Below, in pieces: positions 1 through 9,539 of a DNA stretch of 64,000 nucleotides. This DNA comes from Deltaproteobacteria bacterium. Lineage in GTDB: Bacteria; Myxococcota_A; Polyangia; JAAYKL01. Both the position numbers and the translations under genes were made by a program. The stretch's first letter is position 1; every line of letters begins with the position of its first letter. The stretch is from the NCBI GenBank assembly GCA_028713995.1, contig JAQTNF010000006.1:1-64000 (forward strand), written 5' to 3'. The notes below the pieces were generated by a model. The model had not been told where the DNA came from. It saw nothing but the letters and a program-made list of their open reading frames with translations, and did no database searches.

Positions 1-836
1 AGGAGTGCGAGGACAACGAGAAGCCGCTTCACAAGGTCACGCTGAGCCCGTTCTACATCGACGAGGACGAGACCACGTGGCAGACGTTCGTGCCATTCCT
101 GAACACTCTGCGCGACGGGTACGTGCGTGAGAAGAATTACGTGTACGATGCCAAGACCGGGCAATGGGCTGGTCTCGTATGGGACAATCAGAACATCCTC
201 ATCGTCGGTTTGAACGACAAGGGGGACTACGAGCTCGGTGCCGTTTCCGGTCCCGGGAACTGGGCGGTCTGGTTGACGCCAGGCGCGTCCGTGGGCGGGG
301 TGAGCCAGCTCGGCGCGGCCTTGTACTGCGCGTCGCTGGGCAAGCGGCTTCCGACCGAGGCGGAGTGGGAGCACGCGGCCCGCGGGAACACGCTGAACAT
401 CTATCCGTGCAGCGCAAGCGAGCGGACGTGCGGCATGGCGGACTGGGGGTTGTGTGCCGGCGAGAAATCGGAGTGCGGCGACCTCTATTCTGGTGCTTGC
501 GCGCCACTGTATCCACTGGGCGGATTCGAGTGCCTGTCGCCGTATGGCGCGAAGCGCATGGTGGGCAACGCGGACGAATGGGTGCAGGATCAGCTCTGGG
601 GGGGGTATTCCTGGTGCAAGGACGGATGCGTAGACCCGCATTCTCCCAAGATCGGTCCGCCCATCCTCAAGGGTGGAGATATTGGAATGCCGGGGATAGG
701 GATCCGTATTTCATATCGTCTAACATTGAATGGACCAACTTCGAGCACCGCCGGCATCCGCTGCGCCCGGGACGGGATCGAGCGTGACACGGACTCCGAC
801 GGTGGAGTGGACGCGGGAGGAAAGAACGCTCCTTGA
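1..836 (+). CDS. Formylglycine-generating-enzyme/sulfatase-modifying-factor domain protein, 5' truncated by window edge
   Basis: Frame stays open upstream of the ORF-track start (ECEDNEKPLHKVTLSPFYIDEDETTWQTF); typical FGE motifs LPTEAEWEHAARG, GNADEWVQD, GIRCARD; C-terminal DTDSDGGVDAGG tail. Confidence 0.85.
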   Translation, partial: ECEDNEKPLHKVTLSPFYIDEDETTWQTFVPFLNTLRDGYVREKNYVYDAKTGQWAGLVWDNQNILIVGLNDKGDYELGAVSGPGNWAVWLTPGASVGGVSQLGAALYCASLGKRLPTEAEWEHAARGNTLNIYPCSASERTCGMADWGLCAGEKSECGDLYSGACAPLYPLGGFECLSPYGAKRMVGNADEWVQDQLWGGYSWCKDGCVDPHSPKIGPPILKGGDIGMPGIGIRISYRLTLNGPTSSTAGIRCARDGIERDTDSDGGVDAGGKNAP

Positions 837-983
837 GGTCGTGCCCGCTCAGGCAGACTTCATTTTGTAACCATCCTGCCGCCTTGGAGCTCCATACCGT
901 CCTGGGCGGCCGTCCTGGGCCGGCCGCATCCTTGACCCGGCGCGCGGCGATGGAGCAGACTGGGACCTCGGGAGGAGACGATC

Positions 984-1475
984 ATGAGAACATTCGCGAT
1001 TGCAGCGTTCCTGGCCGCGCTCGTCGCGGCCTGCGGCACCACCGGGACCGCCAACGGGGCGTCCGAGGCGGGAAGCGTCAAGGCGGCACCCGCACCTGCG
1101 CCAGCCGCGAAGGCCGCGCCGGCCCCGGCCAAGGACGTGCCGGCGGCGAAGGCGTCCTTCTCGGGCTCGTTCGAGAGCGGCGCGTGCGGCGCGCGCAACT
1201 ACCCGCGCAAGATCACGTTCCGCGCGGACGGCGGCTTCACGGCACTCGACATGGTCGCGCCGTGTCCGCCCGGCGCGCGTTGCGTGTGGTCCGGCATCAT
1301 CGAATGGTCCGGCTCGTGGAAGCTCGCCCTGCGACGCGTGGAGCTGGCCGTGAGCGCGTCCGCGGGCAAGCAGCCCGAGCACGTGCCGGCCGAGTTCGAG
1401 ATCATGGGAGAGGATCCGTGGTCGGTCGCCGAGAAGGACGGGACCACGCTCTGCCCGTACAAGAAGGTCGATTGA
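984..1475 (+). CDS. Hypothetical lipoprotein
   Basis: Signal peptide with lipobox-like ALVAACG, Ala/Pro-rich linker; preceded by ggaggag RBS. Confidence 0.6.
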   Translation: MRTFAIAAFLAALVAACGTTGTANGASEAGSVKAAPAPAPAAKAAPAPAKDVPAAKASFSGSFESGACGARNYPRKITFRADGGFTALDMVAPCPPGARCVWSGIIEWSGSWKLALRRVELAVSASAGKQPEHVPAEFEIMGEDPWSVAEKDGTTLCPYKKVD

Positions 1476-1825
1476 GGCTCGCGCCCAACCTGATCGCGGC
1501 GGCATTCGCGATCGGCTGCACACAGGTTCCTGCCCCCGGGCCCGAGCAGGGGAGCCGCGGCCTCCAGGCCCGCGACGTGGTCGTGGAGATCCCGGCTTTG
1601 GGCGGGCAGATCGTGGCGCGCGGTGCGAGGCTCAACGCGGATCGGGCGGGCGGCTTGGTGTCCATCTCGGGCGACGCATCCGTGGCGTTCGCGGGCCGCT
1701 CCAGGCTCGAGGCCCGCGCCGAGCGCATCACGGTCGATCCCGCGGGTCCCGTGGTGGACCTTGAGGGTCGCGTGCGCGCCACGTTCCGCGCGCCGGCCGG
1801 CGGAGGAGCCGATGCGGGCCGCTAG
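1472..1825 (+). CDS. lptC: LptC-like LPS export protein (short)
   Basis: TTG start overlapping previous stop; LEARAERITVDPAGPVVDLEGRVRATF resembles LptC/OstA fold; directly upstream of lptA and lptB. Confidence 0.5.
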   Translation: MRLAPNLIAAAFAIGCTQVPAPGPEQGSRGLQARDVVVEIPALGGQIVARGARLNADRAGGLVSISGDASVAFAGRSRLEARAERITVDPAGPVVDLEGRVRATFRAPAGGGADAGR

Positions 1826-2291
1826 CCTCGCCCTCCTGCCGCTCCTCCTCCTCGCGGCATCTGCCACGACCCGTGCCGAGGACGCCGGAGTCGCGCCCGA
1901 GACGGCCGCCGAGGTGCAGGCCGATCGACTGCGCGTGGATCACGGGCGGCGCGAGGCCAGGTTCGAGGGCCACGTGCGGGCCGTGTACAGCGGCCTCGAG
2001 CTCTCCTGCGATCTCATGGAGGTGTCCTACGACGAGCGCGGCGCGGTGACCGCGCTTCGGGCCTCGGGCCGCGTAGCGGTGCGGCGAGGCGAGGCGCGGG
2101 CCACGGGCGAGCGCGCGCAGCTCGACGCGAGGCAGGGCGTGCTCGTGCTCGAGGGCAGGCCCGTGCTCACCCAAGGCGCGAACCGGCTCGAGGGGACGCG
2201 CATCACCGTGCACCTCGCCTCCGGGAAGCTCGAGGTGACCGAGGCGCGCGGGTTCTTCCGGCTCGGACCCGCCACGGGGGCTCCCAAGTGA
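1812..2291 (+). CDS. lptA: LptA/OstA-like LPS transport periplasmic protein
   Basis: Signal peptide; VQADRLRVDHGRREARFEGHVRAVYSGLELSCDLMEVSYDERGAVTALRASGRV; overlaps lptB start. Confidence 0.75.
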   Translation: MRAASLALLPLLLLAASATTRAEDAGVAPETAAEVQADRLRVDHGRREARFEGHVRAVYSGLELSCDLMEVSYDERGAVTALRASGRVAVRRGEARATGERAQLDARQGVLVLEGRPVLTQGANRLEGTRITVHLASGKLEVTEARGFFRLGPATGAPK

Positions 2292-2995
2292 GCGTGGCCC
2301 TCGAGGCGCGGGGGCTCGCCAAGTCGTTCAAGGGCCGGGCCGTGGTCGACGGCGTGGATCTCGACGTGCGGCCGGGCGAGGTGGTGGGGCTCGTGGGCCG
2401 CAACGGCGCGGGCAAGACCACCACCTTCCTCATGATCCTGGGTCTCGTGCCCCAGGATCGCGGCAGCGTGTCCTTCGGCCGTCCGCTCGACGGCCTGCCC
2501 CTGCACAGGCGCGCGCGGCTCGGGCTCGGGTACCTGCCCCAGGGACCGTCCGTGTTCCGCGGGCTCACGGTGCAAGGCAACCTGCTCGCCCTGCTCGAGG
2601 CCCTGCGCCACGAGGCGCCCGTCCGCCGCGCGAGCGAGCTGCTCGAGCGCTTCGGCCTCACAGCCCTCGCGGACGAGAAGGCGCGCACCCTGTCCGGCGG
2701 CGAGCGCAGGCGCCTCGAGTTCGCCCGGGCGCTGTGCTCCTCGCCCGCGATCCTCCTGTGCGACGAGCCGTTCGCCGGAGTGGACCCCATGGCGGCCAAG
2801 GAGATCGGCCGGGCCATCGCGGATCTCGCGGCGGGCGGCGTGGGCGTCCTGCTCACGGATCACAGCGTCCGCGACGCGTTCGCGGCCTGCGACCGGCTGT
2901 ACCTCATGGACGAGGGCCGCATCGCGGACCACGGCACGCCAGAAGAACTCGGCAGGAGCGAGATCGCGAAGCGCCTATACCTGGGCGATCAATGA
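2288..2995 (+). CDS. lptB: LPS export ABC transporter ATP-binding protein LptB
   Basis: Walker A GRNGAGKTT, signature LSGGERRR, Walker B AILLCDEPFAGVDP; C-term EIAKRLYLGD typical of LptB. Confidence 0.92.
   Translation: MSVALEARGLAKSFKGRAVVDGVDLDVRPGEVVGLVGRNGAGKTTTFLMILGLVPQDRGSVSFGRPLDGLPLHRRARLGLGYLPQGPSVFRGLTVQGNLLALLEALRHEAPVRRASELLERFGLTALADEKARTLSGGERRRLEFARALCSSPAILLCDEPFAGVDPMAAKEIGRAIADLAAGGVGVLLTDHSVRDAFAACDRLYLMDEGRIADHGTPEELGRSEIAKRLYLGDQ
2945..2995 (+). repeat. lptB 3'-end, copy 1 of imperfect direct repeat
   Basis: gaactcggcaggagcgagatcgcgaagcgcctatacctggg; second copy at 5683-5731. Confidence 0.75.
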
Positions 2996-4421
2996 CCTCG
3001 TCGCGGGCATGGGCGCCGGCGCTCGCCTGGATCGCGCTCGCGTGCCACGCCTGCGCGGGGGCGGTGGGCGGCGCGCCTCGGCGGGAGCCCGCCCCGGGCT
3101 TCATCGAGATCGACGGGGACGGCTTTCGCGACGCGGCCACGGGCAGGCCGTGGGTCCCGGTCGGCGCGAACTACGACCACGACGCCCGCGGCCGCCTCAT
3201 CGAGGACTACTGGCATGAGGAGTGGGCTCGGGTCGAGGGCGACTTCGAGGAGATGGCGCGCCTGGGCTTCACCGTCGTGCGCGTCCACTTGCAGCTCGGG
3301 CGGTTCATGAAAGACGCGACGACGCTCGACGAGCGCGAGCTCGAGCGCCTCGACCGGCTCGTGACCCTCTCGGCCCGCCTCGACCTCAGGCTCGACCTCA
3401 CGGGCCTCGCAAGCTACCGCAAGCACGACATCCCGGCTTGGTTCCTCGCGCTCGACGACGAGCGCATGGCGGCGGCCGAAGCGGCCTTCTGGCGCGGCAT
3501 CGCGGCCCGCTATGCCGGCGAGCCGGCCGTCTACTGCTACGATCTCCAGAACGAGCCGATCGTGAGCCTCGCGGACACGTCCGAGATCGTGGGGCCGCCT
3601 CTCGTGGGCGTCGAGGGCACGTACCATTTCATCAACCTCAAGGGCCGCGACGTGAGCCGGGCTTGGACGCGGTGGGTGCGCGATCGTTACGGCGCCGAGG
3701 GGGCGCTCGCCGCGGCCTGGTCCGGCTACCCGCGCCCCGGCGAGACCTTCGACCGCATCGCGCTGCCGGGCCTCCTCGATCGCCTACGCAACGAGGATCT
3801 CGTGCGCTTCGGCCACGACCGGGCCGCCGACTGGACGCGGCGCATGGTGTCCGCCATCCGCGAGAGCGACCGCCGCCACCTGGTCACCATCGGCCTTCTG
3901 CCGGACTCGCTCCCTTTCGGCGAGATCTACTCCTCGTTCGCGCCGGCCGTGCTCGCGGACCTGCTCGATTTCGTGTCCGTGCACCTCCACGTCAGGGAGG
4001 AGGGCGGCCGCGACAACGCGCTCGAATCCGAGATGGTCGCGAGGGCGGCGTATGTGGGCAAGCCGGTCGTGGTCGAGGAGCTGTCCATGCTCGTCGCCCC
4101 TAAAAAAAGGCGCGGCGCTTCCTCGAACGCGCCCGCGAGAGCGCGGCCGGGTTCCTGGGCTACTACTGGGGCGACACGCCCGAGGAGCTGCGGGCCAGGG
4201 GGACCCTGCGCGACGGCATCACCGCGGACCAGATCGCGATGATGTCCGGCCTGGCGCGCAGGCTCGCGGCCGCGCCGCCGGCGAGGAGGGCCGGAGACGC
4301 GACCTACGAGGCGTCGATCACGGATCTGCGCGTATCGGCCGAGTCGCGCGCCGGGGCCGTCGCGTGGTTCGCCGCGAGGACCGCGTCCGGCGCCTTCTCG
4401 GACTTCCGCCTCGCGCCGTGA
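2992..4421 (+). CDS. Glycoside hydrolase (GH5-like/cellulase superfamily) with an apparent -1 frame break at A7 (4102-4108)
   Basis: Frame 1 gives signal peptide, YDLQNEP (acid/base) and VVVEELSML (nucleophile); after the A7 tract the homologous-looking reading continues in the frame ending 4421 (RRFLERARESAAGFLGYYWGDTPEELRARG...DFRLAP). Confidence 0.7.
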
Positions 4422-4491
4422 GGCCCGGGCGACACCGATTCTCCCCTGCTCTCCTGCCCAACCGGCAACCTCGAAAGCCGCGCCTGGGATG

Positions 4492-4532
4492 ATCCTTGAA
4501 AATCCTCAGTTGACTTGAGATTTTTCAAGGAT
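4492..4532. promoter_or_regulatory. Large imperfect palindrome overlapping a putative promoter of the DUF4143 gene
   Basis: atCCTTGAAAATCCTCAGTTGACTTGAGATTTTTCAAGGat; contains TTGACT (4510-4515) and is followed by TAGAAT (4532-4537), 16-nt spacer. Confidence 0.6.
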
Positions 4533-4544
4533 AGAATTCCGGCT

Positions 4545-5681
4545 GTGATCAAGCGAGACACACTGACCCGCGAGGTTCTCAGGCGATTGAAGGCCAATCC
4601 CGTCGTGGCGATTCTGGGACCCCGGCAGTGCGGGAAGACGACGCTGGCGCGCCAGGTGGCCGCCGAGCGTCAGGCCCACTATTTCGACCTGGAGGATGCG
4701 GCCGACGCCGCCCACCTGACCAGTCCGCGCGCGGCGCTCGCGTCATTGCGCGGCCTCGTGATCCTGGATGAGATCCAGCGCCGGCCTGAGATCTTCGAGA
4801 CCTTGCGGGTCCTGGCCGACAGGCCAAAGACGCCGGCCCGGTTTCTGATTCTGGGCAGCGCCTCGCCGGGACTGATGCGCGGGGCCTCCGAGACGCTCGC
4901 CGGGCGCGTGGCTTTCGTGGAGATGGGCGGGTTCGATCTCGGGGAGGTCGGAGTCGCCAATCTCAGGAGGCTCTGGCGGCGCGGGTCGTTCCCGCGGTCG
5001 TTCCTGGCGCAAAGCGAGGCCGAAAGCCAGAGGTGGCGCGAGGACTTCATCCGGACGTTTCTGGAGCGAGACATGCCCCAGCTCGGGGTTTCGGTCCCGG
5101 CCGCGACCCTACGGCGCTTCTGGACGATGACAGCCCACTACCACGGGCAGATCTGGAACGCCGCCGAGTTCGCGCGGTCGTTGGGGAGCTCCGAGGGAAC
5201 GGCGCGAAACTACCTCGACCTGCTGACCGGGGCGCTGGTGCTGCGGCCGCTCCTGCCGTGGTTCGAAAACATCGCCAAGCGGCAGGTCAAGTCGCCCAAG
5301 ATCTACATCCGGGACAGCGGGCTGCTCCACGCGCTCCTGTCCATCGGGACGGACAGGGACCTCGGGCGCCATCCGAAGCTGGGGGCCTCGTGGGAAGGGC
5401 TGGCCATAGAGCAGGTCCTGTCGGCCCTGAAACCTCGAGACGCCTACTTCTGGGCCACCCACGGCGGGGCCGAGCTCGACCTCTTCCTGCTCAAGGACGG
5501 CCGGCGGCTGGGCTTCGAGTGCAAGCACGCCGACGCGCCGCAGATGACCAAGTCCATGCACATGGCTCTCACCGACCTCTCCCTCGACAAGCTGTGGGTA
5601 CTGTATCCCGGGGAGAAGCGATACGCCCTGCACGAGCGCGTCGAGGTGCTGCCCCTCGCCAGGGTGGGGGAGTTGGCCTGA
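4545..5681 (+). CDS. AAA family ATPase, DUF4143 C-terminal domain
   Basis: ILGPRQCGKTTLARQV, LVILDEIQRRPEIFETLR, GSASPGLMRGASETLAGR; C-term HGGAELDLFLLKDGRRLGFECKHADAP. Confidence 0.9.
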   Translation: MIKRDTLTREVLRRLKANPVVAILGPRQCGKTTLARQVAAERQAHYFDLEDAADAAHLTSPRAALASLRGLVILDEIQRRPEIFETLRVLADRPKTPARFLILGSASPGLMRGASETLAGRVAFVEMGGFDLGEVGVANLRRLWRRGSFPRSFLAQSEAESQRWREDFIRTFLERDMPQLGVSVPAATLRRFWTMTAHYHGQIWNAAEFARSLGSSEGTARNYLDLLTGALVLRPLLPWFENIAKRQVKSPKIYIRDSGLLHALLSIGTDRDLGRHPKLGASWEGLAIEQVLSALKPRDAYFWATHGGAELDLFLLKDGRRLGFECKHADAPQMTKSMHMALTDLSLDKLWVLYPGEKRYALHERVEVLPLARVGELA

Positions 5682-5682
5682 C

Positions 5683-5731
5683 GGAGCTCGGCCGCAGCGA
5701 GATCGCGAGACGCCTATACCTGGGGGACTGA
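5683..5731 (+). repeat. Second (remnant) copy of the lptB 3' end
   Basis: gagctcggccgcagcgagatcgcgagacgcctatacctggg; encodes ELGRSEIARRLYLGD* immediately after the DUF4143 gene stop. Confidence 0.75.
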
Positions 5732-6874
5732 CCCGCCCTCGTCGCCGTCGGCCTCTTCTTCGTCCGTGCCGATGAGCGCGCACGCCTCGTCCGCGGGCAG
5801 GATCTCGACGTCGCGCAGCTTGCGCTCGATGGTGCGCGTCTTCTTCGTGGCCGTCTCGATCGTGCGGGCCGCGGTATCGAGCTGCTTGTGCACCCTGTCG
5901 AGCAGCTCCCCGAACTTCCCGAACTCGCTCTTCACCGCGCCGAGCAGGTTCCACACCTCGCTCGAGCGTTGCTCGATGGCGAGCGTGCGGAAGCCCATCT
6001 GCAGGCTCGTGAGCAGCGCCGCGAGCGTGGTCGGCCCGGCCACGACGACCCGGAAGTCGCGCTGGAGCGCCTCGGCCAGCCCGGGACGGCGCAGCACCTC
6101 TGCGTACAGGCCCTCGGTGGGCAGGTACATCACGCCGAAGTCCGTGGTGCCGGGCGGGCACAGGTACTTGTCGCGGATGTCCCTGGCCGAAGCCTTGATG
6201 CGCGCCTCGAGCTGTTTGCTCGCGGCCTCCACCGCGACCGCGTCGGCCTGCTCCGCCGCATCCACGAGCCTCTGGTAGTCTTCTGTGGGGAACTTGGCGT
6301 CGATGGGCAGCCACACGACGTCTCCCGCGCCCTCGCCGCGGCCCGGGAGCTTGAGGGCGAACTCCACGCGCTCGCTGCTTCCCTGACGTGTCGCCACGTT
6401 GGTGGCGTACTGCTCGGGGGTCAGCACCTGCGCGAGCAGGCTCCCGAGCTGCACCTCGCCCCACGTGCCGCGCGTCTTCACGTTCGTGAGCACGCGCTTC
6501 AAGTCCCCCACGCCGCTCGCCAGGGCCGACATCTCGCCCAGCCCGCGCTGCACCATCTCGAGCCGCTCCGAGACCTGCTTGAAAGACTCGCCGAGCCGCG
6601 TGTCCACGCTCGTGCGGAGCTGCCCGCCGAAGTCCCCGAGCGATTTCGAGAGCTCCTCGCGGCCGAGCCTGGCCGACGCGGCCGTCTCCTCGCGGCTGCG
6701 GCCAAGCTCCTCGCGCACGAGCCGCTCGGCGCGCTCAAGGCCCTTCTCGATGACGTCGAGCCGCGCGAGGAGGCCCGCGTCCGCCGGCTGTCCCTTGCGC
6801 CGCAACAGGGCGACGAGGAGCGCGGTCATGACCGCAAGCAGGACGATCGAGAGGATCGCGAGCGCCTCAGTCAC
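5714..6874 (-). CDS. rmuC: DNA recombination protein RmuC
   Basis: RGTWGEVQLGSLL, PIDAKFPTEDYQRL, GTTDFGVMYLPTEGLYAEVL. Confidence 0.92.
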   Translation of the reverse strand: MTEALAILSIVLLAVMTALLVALLRRKGQPADAGLLARLDVIEKGLERAERLVREELGRSREETAASARLGREELSKSLGDFGGQLRTSVDTRLGESFKQVSERLEMVQRGLGEMSALASGVGDLKRVLTNVKTRGTWGEVQLGSLLAQVLTPEQYATNVATRQGSSERVEFALKLPGRGEGAGDVVWLPIDAKFPTEDYQRLVDAAEQADAVAVEAASKQLEARIKASARDIRDKYLCPPGTTDFGVMYLPTEGLYAEVLRRPGLAEALQRDFRVVVAGPTTLAALLTSLQMGFRTLAIEQRSSEVWNLLGAVKSEFGKFGELLDRVHKQLDTAARTIETATKKTRTIERKLRDVEILPADEACALIGTDEEEADGDEGGSVPQV

Positions 6875-7325
6875 GGGCCGCGGCTCCCGGCCTCATGGCC
6901 CTGTCCGCCGTGGTGAGCGCCCACGCGCCCGAGACGCACAGGCCCGCCACCGCGGCGAAGGCCAGCACGAACCCGAGGATGCGGACGCGCGTGCGCATGA
7001 GGAGCGCGCCCGCGACCGCGACTGCGAACGCCGCGCAAAGAGCGATCCACGCCTGCGGCGGCGCGAGCGGCACGAGGAGCCCGTCGAGGGACGGCGCCGC
7101 GTGCTTGACCTGGCAGGCGAGGCCCCACGCCAGGCCGGCGGAGCCCAGCACCGTGCCGGAGATGCCGTAGCCGATCGAGCCGAGCCTGTCGAACGCGCCG
7201 CCGATGGCCGGCACGCCGAGCACGATACCGGCAATCGAGAGCGCCACGCCGATCCACCCGTAGCCGGGGATCCAGCTGACGCACACGCCGATGATGCCCA
7301 GGCACATGGCGATGATGCTGAACAC
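6867..7325 (-). CDS. Multi-pass membrane protein, unknown function
   Basis: Four or so hydrophobic segments; ends overlapping rmuC start; GTG start inferred. Confidence 0.5.
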   Translation of the reverse strand: MFSIIAMCLGIIGVCVSWIPGYGWIGVALSIAGIVLGVPAIGGAFDRLGSIGYGISGTVLGSAGLAWGLACQVKHAAPSLDGLLVPLAPPQAWIALCAAFAVAVAGALLMRTRVRILGFVLAFAAVAGLCVSGAWALTTADRAMRPGAAARD

Positions 7326-7402
7326 GCTCTCCTCCTCGCGCCTCGGAGCCCCACCATAGCACGGAAGGACGCCGGAAGATCGGCTCACGGCCGAAGGCCG
7401 CG

Positions 7403-7431
7403 TTGACCATGAAATACCCGTTCTATATAGT
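7403..7431 (+). promoter_or_regulatory. Putative sigma70 promoter
   Basis: TTGACC - 17 nt - TATAGT about 30 nt upstream of the 7461 ATG. Confidence 0.5.
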
Positions 7432-7460
7432 TCCGGCGGGCTCAAGACGAGGAGGATCCC

Positions 7461-9503
7461 ATGACGACACCCAGAAAGATCGGCATCGTTGGCGGCGGAA
7501 CCATGGGCAGCGGCATCGCCCAGAAGGTGGCCCAGTCCGGGCTAAAGGTGGTGCTCATGGACGTCTCGGACGCGCAGGTGCAGGCGGGCCTCAGCCGCAT
7601 CCGCTCCATGCTCGAGGAGGGCGTCAAGCGCAAGGTGTTCGCCGAGGGCGAGCCGGACCGCGTGCTCGCGCGCATCACGGGCACCACCAAGGCCGAGGAT
7701 CTCAAGGACTGCGACCTGGTGCTCGAGGCGGTGTTCGAGGACCTGGGGGTCAAGCGCAAGCTGTTCGCCGAGGTCGAGAAGCACGTGCGGCCGGACGCGG
7801 TGCTGGCCACGAACACGTCGTCGTTCAAGGTCGCGGCCGTGGCCGAGGGCGCCAGGCACCCGCAGCGCTTCGTGGGGCTGCACTACTTCTACCACCCGGC
7901 CAAGAACCGGCTGCTCGAGGTCATCCCGGGCAAGGGCACGGCGCCCGCGCCGCTCGCGTCCGCATGGGCGTTCGCCGAGGCCACGGGCAAGACCCCGATC
8001 CACTCGGCCGACGCGCCCGGTTTCGTGGTCAACCGCTTCTTCGTGCCGTGGCTCAACGAGTCGGTGCGCCTGCTCGAGGAGGGCGTGGCGGATCTGCCCA
8101 CCATCGAGAAGACCTGCAAGGACCTGTTCGGCATCGGCATGGGGCCGTTCGAGCTCATGAACGTGACCGGCGTGCCCATCGCGCAGCACGCGGCCGCGGG
8201 CCTGGCCTCGGAGCTGGGGGCGTTCTACGCGCCGTGCGAGCTTCTGAAGAAACAGGTCGCGAGCAAGAAGAACTGGGATCTCGCGGGCGAAGCCGGGACG
8301 CGCGGCGCCGCGGACGTGGAGAGGCGCCTGCTCGGCGTGGTGCTGCTCGTGGCGGCGCAGCTCGTGGACGAGGGCGTGGCCTCGGCCGAGGACACGGACA
8401 TCGGCGCCAAGGTGGGCCTGCGCTGGCCAATCGGGCCGTTCGCGCTCGCCAACCAGCGCGGGATCGCAGGCGCGGTGGCCGCGGCCGCGCGAGTCGCGGA
8501 CACGTACGGGCTGCCCCTGCCCAGGTCGCTCGCCGAGCGCAAGGAGAAGCCGGTGCCGTTCGCGCTCAAGGCCGTGAACCTGGCGGTTGAGGACGGCATC
8601 GCGCGCATCACCATGAACAGGCCGGACGTCCTGAACGCGCTCGATCCCGACACGGTGGCCGCGCTCGAAACCGCCTTCAACGCGGCGGTGGCCGACGGCA
8701 AGGTCAAGGCCATCGTCATCGAAGGCCGAGGCAAGGCGTTCGTGGCCGGCGCGGACATCAAGTTCTTCGTGCGGGCCATCGACGAGAAGGACATCCCGCG
8801 CATCGTCTCGTTCACGCGCAAGGGCCAGGAGCTCCTGCTCGCCATCGACCGCTGCGACAAGCCCGTGGTGGCGCGCGTCAACGGCATGGCGCTCGGCGGC
8901 GGCGCGGAGCTGGCGCTCTCCTGCGACGCGATCGTGGCCGACGAGTCCGCGGTGCTGGGCTTCCCGGAGACGGGCATCGGCATCTACCCGGGCCTGGGCG
9001 GGACCCAGCGCCTCGTCCATCGCTGCGGCATTGGCGCGGCTCGATACCTCGTCATGTCGGGCGACATCCTGCCCGCGGCCAAGGCGGCGGCCATCGGGCT
9101 CGTCGACGTCGTGGCGCCCGCGGGCACGTCCATGAGCGTGGTGAAGCAGCTCCTCGCCGAGAAGCGCGTCAAGGCCGGGCCCGGTCCCTCGGGGCTCGCG
9201 AAGCCCACGGCCGACAAGGCGAGGTACGAGAAGATCTTCACCGACGCGGGCACAGCCGCGCTCATGGACGGCTCGTTCGCGCCGGCCGACAAGGAAGGGG
9301 AGAAGCTCAAGAAGAAGATCGCGGGCAAGGCCCCCATCGCGCTGCGCATGGCGAACGAACTCATGCAGAAGGCGCTCTCACTCCCGGTCGAGAAGGGGGT
9401 CGAGGAGGAGCTGGCGTCCTTGCCGAGGATCTTCTCCACCGAGGACGCGCGCGCCGGGCTCGGCTCGGTGGGCAAGGGCCGTCCGGAGTTCAAGGGCAGG
9501 TAG
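7461..9503 (+). CDS. 3-hydroxyacyl-CoA dehydrogenase / enoyl-CoA hydratase fusion (HAD domain N-terminal)
   Basis: N-term GIVGGGTMGSGIAQ NAD-binding; C-term GRGKAFVAGADIKFF...NGMALGGGAELALSCD crotonase motif. Confidence 0.92.
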   Translation: MTTPRKIGIVGGGTMGSGIAQKVAQSGLKVVLMDVSDAQVQAGLSRIRSMLEEGVKRKVFAEGEPDRVLARITGTTKAEDLKDCDLVLEAVFEDLGVKRKLFAEVEKHVRPDAVLATNTSSFKVAAVAEGARHPQRFVGLHYFYHPAKNRLLEVIPGKGTAPAPLASAWAFAEATGKTPIHSADAPGFVVNRFFVPWLNESVRLLEEGVADLPTIEKTCKDLFGIGMGPFELMNVTGVPIAQHAAAGLASELGAFYAPCELLKKQVASKKNWDLAGEAGTRGAADVERRLLGVVLLVAAQLVDEGVASAEDTDIGAKVGLRWPIGPFALANQRGIAGAVAAAARVADTYGLPLPRSLAERKEKPVPFALKAVNLAVEDGIARITMNRPDVLNALDPDTVAALETAFNAAVADGKVKAIVIEGRGKAFVAGADIKFFVRAIDEKDIPRIVSFTRKGQELLLAIDRCDKPVVARVNGMALGGGAELALSCDAIVADESAVLGFPETGIGIYPGLGGTQRLVHRCGIGAARYLVMSGDILPAAKAAAIGLVDVVAPAGTSMSVVKQLLAEKRVKAGPGPSGLAKPTADKARYEKIFTDAGTAALMDGSFAPADKEGEKLKKKIAGKAPIALRMANELMQKALSLPVEKGVEEELASLPRIFSTEDARAGLGSVGKGRPEFKGR

Positions 9504-9539
9504 CAACCATCGACACACGGGGAGAGAAACGAGAATCGC

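Noticed and set aside
890-935. Direct repeat cgtcctgggc near 900-920
   Set aside because: Two short adjacent copies in GC-rich DNA; not distinguishable from chance
5033-5731. 232-aa plus-strand ORF ending in TELGRSEIARRLYLGD as a real gene
   Set aside because: Most of it is an alternative frame of the DUF4143 ATPase; only the terminal lptB-like tail is meaningful and is reported as a repeat
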